From: an uncultured Phycisphaerales bacterium
GTDB taxonomy: Bacteria > Planctomycetota > Phycisphaerae > WQYP01
Reading direction: 5' to 3'
Assembly (NCBI GenBank): GCA_937901265.1
Contig: CALCHA010000608.1
Span: 1-5,978 of the forward strand
Length of the DNA: 5,978 bases
This document shows positions 1-5,375 of the stretch, piece by piece (within the stretch, counting starts at the first letter, position 1; each line of letters opens with the position of its first letter). Position numbers and translations under genes: made by a program. Under the pieces are notes generated by a model. The model was given only the letters and a program-made list of their open reading frames with translations. It searched no databases and was not told the DNA's origin.

Positions 1-295
1 GCGGCACGCCCTTCTCGCGGGTCGCCAGCGCCGACGGCATCCAGTCCACCACCACATCGGAGCCGCCGCCGGCAATCACCTGGCTGGGATTGATGTCCGG
101 CCCGCCCGGCCTGATCACGACGTCGAGCCCGACATCGCGATAGAAGCCCTTGTCCTTGGCGACGTAATAGCCGGCGAACTGCGCCTGGGTCACCCATTTC
201 AGCTGCAGCACCAGCTTGTCCGCCGCCTCCGCGCCCAGGCTCGAGACGGCCAATGCCGCGGCCACCACGGCCGCGCCGAGGAATTTTCTCATCAT
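1..295 (-). CDS. ABC transporter substrate-binding protein, NMT1/ThiY-like (partial, N-terminus only)
   Basis: The first 98 codons are visible; the gene runs off the left edge. The start is a double ATG at 295-293 and 292-290. An AGGGAG ribosome site (300-305) sits 4 bases before the first and 7 before the second, so the second may be the one used. Residues 1 to about 24 form a secretory signal peptide: MMRKF, a hydrophobic Ala/Val core, then an Ala-rich cleavage region (GAEA/ADK). The mature start resembles the NMT1/THI5-like family: LQLKWVTQAQFAGYYVAKDK, GFYRDVGLDV, then a Gly/Pro turn (RPGGPDINPSQ). In this family the protein binds a small aromatic or pyrimidine-type ligand, a thiamine precursor, or a nitrate- or sulfonate-like compound in the periplasm and delivers it to an inner-membrane permease. 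The ligand cannot be told from this fragment. A permease C-terminus ends 33 bases upstream, the usual operon arrangement. The style suggests an alphaproteobacterial origin (inference). Confidence 0.85.
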   Translation of the reverse strand, partial: MMRKFLGAAVVAAALAVSSLGAEAADKLVLQLKWVTQAQFAGYYVAKDKGFYRDVGLDVVIRPGGPDINPSQVIAGGGSDVVVDWMPSALATREKGVP

Positions 296-328
296 TTTTC
301 TCCCTGTTGCTTGCATGAATATCGTTCT

Positions 329-448
329 TCAGTTCTGCCGGCGATAGGAGGGGTGCCAGAAGGTCAGGCTGCGCTCCACCAGGGCGATCAGCCAATAGAA
401 AAGCGAGCCCGCCAGGGCCGCCACATGGATCCGCCTTGCGCGCATCAT
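329..448 (-). pseudogene. C-terminal remnant of an ABC transporter permease
   Basis: The last ~39 codons before the TGA at 331-329 read as one hydrophobic segment (VAALAGSLFYWLIALVE) followed by RSLTFWHPSYRRQN. A final membrane helix, then ER/ERS, then a W-H-P motif is the usual ending of TauC/SsuC/ThiX-type permeases, and the partner substrate-binding gene begins 33 bases downstream. The rest of the permease, normally about 250 residues, is absent. The frame stays open to 538, but codons above about 450 are a mixture atypical of a GC-rich gene (ATA, TCA, AGT) and encode Arg-rich sequence unlike a permease. An ATG pair at 448-443 has a good GAGGAG six bases upstream, so a 39-residue peptide could be translated, perhaps by chance. 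The exact left limit of the homology is uncertain. The fragment cannot work as a transporter subunit. Confidence 0.6.
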
Positions 449-518
449 CGCAGGCTCCTCGTTAGCACTCGCTGATATCGATGCGCGCTGTCTCCACCCT
501 CGAGACCGCCCCCGACCC

Positions 519-2033
519 TCAGTTCTTCTTCGCCGCATCCCGATCGAGGAAGAACTGCTTCGCCTCTCCCACCAGGTAAAACGACCCCGTCACCGTCACC
601 AGATCCTCGCGCGTGATCGCCCGCTCCGCCACTTCCATCGCCCGCGCGAACGATTCCGCCACCTGCGCCATCTTCCCGTAACGCTCCGTGTACAGGTTCG
701 ATAGCTCCTGCGGATCCGCCGCCTTCGGGTTGTTCTTCGACCGCGTGAAAATCACCTTGTCCGCCCCCAGCGAAATCTGCTCCAGCATCCCGTCGATGTC
801 TTTGTCGCAGTTGCAGCCGAAGATCACCACCATCGAATCGTACGGAATGTGCTGCCCAATCCCGCGAAACAACGCATGCACCGACGCCGCATTGTGCGCC
901 CCGTCGATGATCAAATGCGGATTCCGCGAAACCACCTCCAGCCGCCCCGGTATCTTCACCTTCGCCAGCCCCTCCAACGCCTTCGAATCATCGAACGCCA
1001 GGCCGCGACCCTTCAGTTTGTCCAGCATCGCCAGCGCCAGCCCGCAATTCACAGCCTGATGCTCCCCCATCAACGGCACCGCCAGATGTTCAAACCGGCT
1101 GGTTTCCGTCGACAGGCACACCCGCATGTGCGGACCAATCGGCCGCGTGATCTCAAAGCGGTACGAAAATTCAATGTCCTGCCCCACCACCTGCAGCGGC
1201 GCCTTCGCCGCCACCGCCACCCGCTTGAGCACCTCCATGACGTCCGCATCCTGAATGCACGTCACCGCCGGCACGTCCTTCTTGAAAATCCCCGCCTTCT
1301 CCTCCGCAATCTTCGTCGTCGTGTTCCCCAGCACCGACATGTGGTCCTTCGAAATGCTCGTGATCGCACAAACCTCCGGCGAGATCACGTTCGTCGAATC
1401 CAGACGCCCGCCCATCCCCGTCTCAATCACCGCCAGATCCACCTTCTGATCCGCGAAGTAGCAGAAGCTCATCGCCGTGAAAATCTCGAAGAATGTCGGC
1501 CGATCCGCGGCCATCTTCTTCAACACGGGCTCCACCCGCTTCACCAGGTCCACCAGGTCCTCCTGTGGAACCATCTCCCCGTTGATGCGAATCCGCTCGC
1601 GCATGTCCAGAATGTGCGGCGAGGTGTACAGGCCCGTCTTGAGCCCCCCCGCCTGCAGCATGCTCGCCAGCATGTGACATGTGGAACCCTTCCCCTTGGT
1701 CCCCGCAATATGCGCCGTCTTGAACTTCGTGTGCGGATTTCCCAGATGCTTCAGCAGCGTCCGCATCCGGTCCAGACTGAACGTCGTGGTGTTGTAACGC
1801 ACCACCCGCATCTTCTCATAGTCCGTATGCGACATGAGAAAGTTCACGGCCTTGGTGTATTGTGGGTGGGGATCTATGGGCACCGCCGCCGCACTTACCG
1901 ACACCACCGTGCGCGGCGGTGCGGCAGTCCCGCGCCTCGCGCCCGCAGTCGGGTGTTTCACACCCGCCTTCGTGGACTTGGTCTTGACCTTGGACCCGGG
2001 GGTCCGACGCTTCGACTTCAAGGTGGTAGCCAT
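519..2033 (-). CDS. folC: Bifunctional folylpolyglutamate synthase / dihydrofolate synthase
   Basis: This cytoplasmic Mur-ligase-family enzyme adds glutamate to dihydropteroate to make dihydrofolate, and adds further glutamates to folates, using ATP. Of 504 residues, the P-loop GTKGKGST is at 111-118, followed by the YTSPH (136-140) and RERIRINGE (145-153) region. ETGMGGRLDSTN is at 204-215 with the catalytic Glu. EEKAGIF holds the Lys (246) that is carbamylated in the family. GRLE is at 363-366, DGAHN at 377-381 opens the C-terminal domain, and VTGSFYLVGE near the end is typical. All key motifs are intact. The family is normally about 420-440 residues. The excess is an N-terminal extension of about 55 residues rich in Lys, Arg, Ala and Thr. 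The ATG at 2033 has no Shine-Dalgarno; a GTG at codon 51 would give a 454-residue protein of near-normal size. Whether it does both reactions or only one cannot be read from sequence alone. Confidence 0.95.
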   Translation of the reverse strand: MATTLKSKRRTPGSKVKTKSTKAGVKHPTAGARRGTAAPPRTVVSVSAAAVPIDPHPQYTKAVNFLMSHTDYEKMRVVRYNTTTFSLDRMRTLLKHLGNPHTKFKTAHIAGTKGKGSTCHMLASMLQAGGLKTGLYTSPHILDMRERIRINGEMVPQEDLVDLVKRVEPVLKKMAADRPTFFEIFTAMSFCYFADQKVDLAVIETGMGGRLDSTNVISPEVCAITSISKDHMSVLGNTTTKIAEEKAGIFKKDVPAVTCIQDADVMEVLKRVAVAAKAPLQVVGQDIEFSYRFEITRPIGPHMRVCLSTETSRFEHLAVPLMGEHQAVNCGLALAMLDKLKGRGLAFDDSKALEGLAKVKIPGRLEVVSRNPHLIIDGAHNAASVHALFRGIGQHIPYDSMVVIFGCNCDKDIDGMLEQISLGADKVIFTRSKNNPKAADPQELSNLYTERYGKMAQVAESFARAMEVAERAITREDLVTVTGSFYLVGEAKQFFLDRDAAKKN

Positions 2034-2234
2034 AGGGCGGTGAGCCTACCATAGGCGGCGCGGCCAATGCAATAGCGGACCCCCATCGCCCCCTCTGCCC
2101 CGCCCTAGACCCATTTACAACCCATGACGGAATCTCTTTTTATAGCACAAATACACAGAAGCGAATAGTGAAGTCGGATGAGCCGACCCGCAAGATATGG
2201 GGGTCTGGGAAAGGCACCGCAGCGCGGGTCCCAA
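2034..2234. other. Intergenic region between the wecA-like gene and folC
   Basis: This 201-base stretch holds no gene. Its centre is AT-richer than the flanks and contains an extended -10 promoter candidate facing folC (listed separately). A short inverted repeat, GTCGG (2173-2177) and CCGAC (2183-2187) with a five-base loop, lies about 50 bases past the end of the wecA-like gene, but no T tract follows, so it is at best a weak terminator. The 98 or so bases between the promoter and the folC ATG show no ribosome site. Confidence 0.6.
2139..2147 (-). promoter_or_regulatory. Extended -10 promoter candidate for folC
   Basis: Read on the minus strand, 2147-2139 is TGCTATAAA, an extended -10 element (TGn then five of six matches to TATAAT). 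No good -35 hexamer is seen 16-18 bases upstream, which extended -10 promoters can tolerate. Transcription would start near 2132, giving a leader of about 98 bases to the annotated folC start. It lies in the most AT-rich part of the intergenic gap, in the right place and direction. The assignment rests on the motif alone. Confidence 0.4.
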
Positions 2235-3626
2235 TCAAATTCCGCCCGGAATGGTAGAGGATGGCCCCAGCGGCTTCTCCGGCGGAGCCTCCGTAGGGGG
2301 CGATGTCAATGGCTGGGGCGTCTTGTAATCGCTTACCACCAGCGGATTTAAAGTCTGATTCGTCGCCTTGGCCGGCGTCTGAAAAATCATCCCCATCTTG
2401 AACGCCGCCACCACGATCCACCCGAACAGCACCAGGTAAATCCCCACCGCCAAACGGGTCGGAACGATCACGATCACCAGCCCGAACGACACAAACACCC
2501 CCGCCACCACATACGACAGCAACACCGCGCGGCGGACCGTCAGCCCACGGCGCACCAGGAAGTGGTGAAAGTGGTTCGAATCGGGCGAAAAGATCGGTTT
2601 CCCGTTCAATTTCCGCCGCACGATCGCCAAAAGAGTATCCATCATCGGCAACCCAAACATGATGATCGCCGACAAAAACCATCGAATCGTGCCATTTTGT
2701 CCGAACAGCAGGATCATCGTCCCGCAGATGTACCCCAAAAACATCGACCCCGTGTCCCCCATAAAGATCGATGCGGGATTGAAGTTAAACGGCAGAAACC
2801 CCAGCACCGCCCCCAGCAGCGCCAACGACAGGGTAATCCGCGTCGGATCCACCGGTGACCCGCCGGCGAACGGCATAATCTGCGCCGCCAGGTACACCGC
2901 CAGCACCAGATAACCAATGGACATCACCCCGGTTACGCCCGAGCACAGCCCATCGAGGCCGTCCAGCAGATTCGTCGCATTGCACGCCGCGATGATGACA
3001 AAAATCGCCACCATGGCCGAGAACCCGACCGCGCCATACGCCAGCAGCGGCGAAATGTCCGGCGACAAATAACCATAGTGGATCAGCGGGTCCAGAATCA
3101 TCCACGCCGGCCCCGTATGCGACGCCGCCCCCGTCAGGCCGCGCTGCGCCCCCAGGAAAAAGTCGTTGCCCAGCCCCAGCGCCCCAGGCAGGATCAGCAG
3201 CAGCGCCGCCAGAAGCTGGCCCAAAAGCTTGATCTTCGGAGAGAGCGAGTAGACATCATCCATCAGCCCAAAAAGCACCACCACCGCCGCACCCAGAAGC
3301 ACGCCCGGCGGAACCTGAATGTTGTTGAGCAGCAACTGGTCGGCGTTGTGCGGCCGCAGGAGCACCGAGATGGTCACCCCCGCCAGCCACCCCAAAAAAA
3401 TCGAAACGCCCCCGAGATACGCGATGGGCTGCGTGTGCACCTTGCGCTTGCCGTCGGGATCATCCACCACCCCGTGGCGATGCGCCAGAACCCGCATGAT
3501 CGGCGTGAGAATGAGCGTGATCAGGAACGATGTGTAGAACACCGGCATGTAGGGGGTGAGGATCTCCGAGACGTTGTAGGACGTCTGAGGCAAAGTGGCC
3601 GACACTTGGGCGAGGAGCGGGAGCAT
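2235..3626 (-). CDS. wecA: WecA/TagO-type polyprenyl-phosphate GlcNAc-1-phosphate transferase (glycosyltransferase family 4)
   Basis: This polytopic membrane enzyme of the MraY/WecA superfamily moves a sugar-1-phosphate, usually GlcNAc-1-P, from a UDP-sugar to undecaprenyl phosphate, the first membrane step of O-antigen, exopolysaccharide or wall glycan synthesis. Motifs in order over 463 residues: VVDDPDGKRKVHTQPIAYLG (53-72), the Mg-binding GLMDD (120-124), NATNLLDGLDGL (216-227), IFMGDTGS (287-294) and NHFHHFLVRRGL (351-362). The HxHH form at the last motif is typical of WecA/TagO/Rfe rather than MraY. Around 11 hydrophobic segments are seen between residues 27 and 410. The last 50 residues are a Pro/Thr-rich tail, probably disordered, and longer than usual. 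The ATG at 3626 has a GGAG 12 bases upstream, rather far. It follows the upstream regulator gene by 88 bases and may be co-transcribed with it. The sugar specificity is inferred from the family, not shown. Confidence 0.92.
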   Translation of the reverse strand: MLPLLAQVSATLPQTSYNVSEILTPYMPVFYTSFLITLILTPIMRVLAHRHGVVDDPDGKRKVHTQPIAYLGGVSIFLGWLAGVTISVLLRPHNADQLLLNNIQVPPGVLLGAAVVVLFGLMDDVYSLSPKIKLLGQLLAALLLILPGALGLGNDFFLGAQRGLTGAASHTGPAWMILDPLIHYGYLSPDISPLLAYGAVGFSAMVAIFVIIAACNATNLLDGLDGLCSGVTGVMSIGYLVLAVYLAAQIMPFAGGSPVDPTRITLSLALLGAVLGFLPFNFNPASIFMGDTGSMFLGYICGTMILLFGQNGTIRWFLSAIIMFGLPMMDTLLAIVRRKLNGKPIFSPDSNHFHHFLVRRGLTVRRAVLLSYVVAGVFVSFGLVIVIVPTRLAVGIYLVLFGWIVVAAFKMGMIFQTPAKATNQTLNPLVVSDYKTPQPLTSPPTEAPPEKPLGPSSTIPGGI

Positions 3627-3666
3627 CAGGAAACAAAACTCCGGTGGTCAGGGGACAAGTCGGGAC

Positions 3667-3672
3667 ATTGTA
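3667..3672 (-). promoter_or_regulatory. Possible -10 element before the wecA-like gene
   Basis: In the 88-base gap the minus strand reads TACAAT at 3672-3667, five of six matches to TATAAT. The bases where a -35 should be (GGGCAT region) do not match TTGACA. A start near 3660 would leave a leader of about 34 bases. It may only be chance; the alternative is that the wecA-like gene is read through from the upstream regulator gene. Confidence 0.22.
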
Positions 3673-3714
3673 TCGTTCATCGTGTGCCGATGCCCCTGCA
3701 GAAAGCTGAGCCCG

Positions 3715-4803
3715 TCATGCCGATTCGTAGTCGCCGGAATCGTCATCTTTGAAGAAGGGGTGAAGCCGGTGGTAAAGGCCCAGCGCCTGCTGAATTTTTT
3801 CACCCAGCACCGGCGCGACCGTCTCGACCAGCGTGGTCGTGATCGGGTCGCCGTTGGCCGGGGCCTCCGACTGCTTGCGGAAAATCACCAGCACGGCCAT
3901 CGCATCACGCGGCCCCGCCGCCGGCAGGCAGGCGGCGGCCAGCCAGGAGCGCCCTTTGAGGCGGCGACCCTCTTCGCCAAAAAGCTCATCGACCGTCTGG
4001 TCGCGATCGGCGGCGATCGGCCGCACGGCCCTGTCCGCCTGCTTCACCAGCGTGTCGCCTATCGCGGCGATCAGCGGCCCATCCGCGTCCGTGTCCAAAT
4101 TCAGATAGGCCCCCAACGCAAAATGGCGGTCGGCGTCCGGCAGGTAAATCGCCGCGTTCACCGGCCCGAGCTTCTTCAAAATCCACTCCATCGTCTTGCG
4201 CAAAAGCCCTTCGACCTCCAGCTCCGGCCCGACCGCATTCGCGAAATCAGCCGCCACCTGCGCCGCGTTCAACTGCACCGCCATGTCCTGGTACGCCCGC
4301 ACGAGATCGTTGCAAAGCAGGTCCACCTGCTGCCGAATCTCGTGCCGCGCCTTGTTGAGCTGTTTGCACACGCGCCGTACGCGCAGGCTGCGAAAGGACG
4401 AGCGGGCGGCCTCCTCGCGGCGGCGGGCGATGCGCGCCAGCAGCGATTCGATTTCCGGCAGCGGCGCGGGAGTGAAAAGCACGTCGGCCGCGCCGGCTCG
4501 GAACGCTTCCAGCGTCAGCTCGCTCCGCCGCAGCCGCGACGTCGCCACGACATCCATCAGCGGGTGGCTGCGACGCAATTCCTCCAGCAGCTCCAGGCCC
4601 CCGTTGTCATCCATCTGCAGGTTCAGCAGCAGCAGGTCCGCTGGCCGATGCCGCAGCGCCGCTCGCACCTGCGAGGCCGACGTCGCACAACGCACCGTCG
4701 CCCCGGCAGGCCCCACCGCCTTCACGGCCGTCAGCAGCGCCGCATCGAGGTCCACCACAAGGATGTCAAGGGGGAGAGTCGTCGTTGACTGCTGGGACTT
4801 CAT
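3715..4803 (-). CDS. Regulator with a degenerate receiver domain, helical linker and GAF-like domain
   Basis: The protein has 362 residues. Residues 12-128 follow the receiver pattern of response regulators: ILVVDLD (14-20), DLLLLNLQM (56-64), LELLEELRR (70-78), VVATS (85-89) and AGAADVLFTP (103-112). The phosphoacceptor position is Asn61 rather than Asp, and the conserved Lys of the usual KP pair appears as Thr111, so phosphorylation is unlikely; this is a pseudo-receiver. Residues 125-180 are charged and helical, a probable coiled coil. Residues 190-345 resemble a GAF domain: LLRKTMEWILKKLG, then NAAIYLPDADRHFALGAYLN, and a later WLAAACLP...MAVLVIF strand pair. No kinase, HD-GYP, GGDEF or DNA-binding domain is present. 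The protein has no signal peptide or membrane segment and is probably cytoplasmic. The ATG at 4803 is chosen because AGGAG (4814-4810) lies six bases before it and homology begins just after; the frame is open further upstream but that part looks non-coding. Ligand and partner are unknown. Confidence 0.8.
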   Translation of the reverse strand: MKSQQSTTTLPLDILVVDLDAALLTAVKAVGPAGATVRCATSASQVRAALRHRPADLLLLNLQMDDNGGLELLEELRRSHPLMDVVATSRLRRSELTLEAFRAGAADVLFTPAPLPEIESLLARIARRREEAARSSFRSLRVRRVCKQLNKARHEIRQQVDLLCNDLVRAYQDMAVQLNAAQVAADFANAVGPELEVEGLLRKTMEWILKKLGPVNAAIYLPDADRHFALGAYLNLDTDADGPLIAAIGDTLVKQADRAVRPIAADRDQTVDELFGEEGRRLKGRSWLAAACLPAAGPRDAMAVLVIFRKQSEAPANGDPITTTLVETVAPVLGEKIQQALGLYHRLHPFFKDDDSGDYESA

Positions 4804-4811
4804 TCGCCACT

Positions 4812-4861
4812 CCTGGTAACCAGGGGCATTCCTGGCAGGCTTAGTATCGTCCCGTTGCCAG
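4812..4861 (-). promoter_or_regulatory. Two inverted repeats in the leader of the regulator gene, one touching its ribosome site
   Basis: In the minus-strand transcript, TGCCAG...CTGGCA style arms at 4861-4856 and 4837-4832 can form a six-pair stem. Closer to the gene, CCTGG (4824-4820), TTA loop, CCAGG (4816-4812) forms a five-pair stem. The AGG of the AGGAG ribosome site (4814-4810) is partly inside the second stem. This could limit access of the ribosome, or the near-palindrome could be a protein-binding site. The stems are short, and the functional reading is inference. Confidence 0.3.
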
Positions 4862-5236
4862 AACAGCTTGGGCGGCGGCCACGATTCCATTTGACTTTCG
4901 CAGGGGCAATTGCCACGGCCGCAAGGGCCTGGAATTGGCGCGTGAAGCAGTGAGGGGAAGCGAGACGTTTTAGGACCTGCGCCGGGGAAGGCGGAAGGAC
5001 CTCGAGGCAACGCCCGAAACAGGGCGAGCGCCGGACGCCTCGCACCGCATAAATGCCCATCCCCCCCCATCACGGCGTGCCCGTTTTTCCAGCAAACCAA
5101 CAGGGGCGGCAGGTTCCATGGCCACCTCGCTCCGAGACGCGCCCCTGAGAACGCGTTCGCGTGATGCCACGGCGTCCCCAACCTCCCGGCGGTACGGTCG
5201 ACCACCTCATCCATCGCAGCAACGGCCGCCGACCAT

Positions 5237-5273
5237 CAAGAAAACGCCGCCGCCCCCCAAGTTTAGCGGCGTT
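5237..5273 (-). terminator. Intrinsic terminator candidate after the nuclease-like gene
   Basis: On the minus strand AACGCCGC (5273-5266) pairs perfectly with GCGGCGTT (5250-5243) across a 15-base loop. TTCTT follows, so the last stem bases and the tail read TTTTCTT. It lies about 100 bases beyond the stop of the gene ending at 5376, and in the same direction. A GC-rich stem with a T-rich tail is the expected form. The loop is longer than ideal, and the T tract is interrupted by one C. Confidence 0.5.
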
Positions 5274-5280
5274 GCAACGC
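5269..5280. repeat. Perfect 12-base palindrome GCGTTGCAACGC
   Basis: The sequence GCGTTGCAACGC equals its own reverse complement. CAACGC is repeated just to its right (a further AACGC at 5281-5285, another GCAACGC near 5302). It overlaps the outer arm of the terminator-like hairpin. It might be a dimeric regulator's site or simply part of the terminator structure; nothing else supports a function. Confidence 0.35.
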
Positions 5281-5375
5281 AACGCATTCCGCCCATGCGC
5301 AGCAACGCGGCCCCTTCCCTCCCCAGCCCCCGGTAATCTGGAACCGCAAACCCGATACGCCGCCACAACCACGCC

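Larger units (their letters stand above)
4804..5375. other. Long intergenic region with no convincing gene
   Basis: About 570 bases lie between the nuclease-like gene and the regulator gene. Short frames exist on both strands, but their translations are Pro/Arg/Ser-rich and show no domain. The region stays GC-rich, unlike the gene to its right, and has a run of eight C at 5061-5068. Structures seen are a terminator-like hairpin (5237-5273), a palindrome (5269-5280) and inverted repeats in the leader of the regulator gene (4812-4861), each listed separately. The left part probably carries the regulator's promoter. The minus strand has GATACT at 4848-4843 but no -35 match, so no promoter is called. 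Confidence 0.5.

Noticed and set aside
427..504. GGATCC (427-432), GATATC (474-479), ATCGAT (477-482) and CTCGAG (499-504) clustered near the folC/permease junction, in an order recalling a vector polylinker
   Set aside because: The intervening bases do not match a known polylinker and the remaining usual sites are missing. Chance is the simpler reading, though it is worth remembering if the junction proves artificial.
849..2054. Long plus-strand frame opposite folC (401 residues)
   Set aside because: The Arg/His/Pro-rich translation is the shadow of a GC-rich gene on the other strand; folC has all its family motifs.
2173..2187. Small hairpin GTCGG/CCGAC downstream of the wecA-like gene as a terminator
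   Set aside because: The stem is only five pairs and no T tract follows on the minus strand.
3595..4788. Long plus-strand frame opposite the regulator gene (397 residues), and a similar one at 3078-3752 opposite the wecA-like gene
   Set aside because: Both are Arg/His/Gln-rich shadows with no recognisable domain or ribosome site.
4891..4896. TTGACT on the plus strand as a -35 element
   Set aside because: No -10-like sequence lies 16-18 bases downstream and no plus-strand gene follows.
4800..5060. Minus-strand frame of 86 residues in the long intergenic gap
   Set aside because: It overlaps the regulator start, has no recognisable domain, and its composition does not look coding.
4804..5214. 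Upstream extension of the regulator frame to an ATG at 5214
   Set aside because: The added 137 residues are Pro/Gly/Arg/Trp-rich with no domain, whereas the ATG at 4803 has a well-placed AGGAG and receiver homology begins directly after it.
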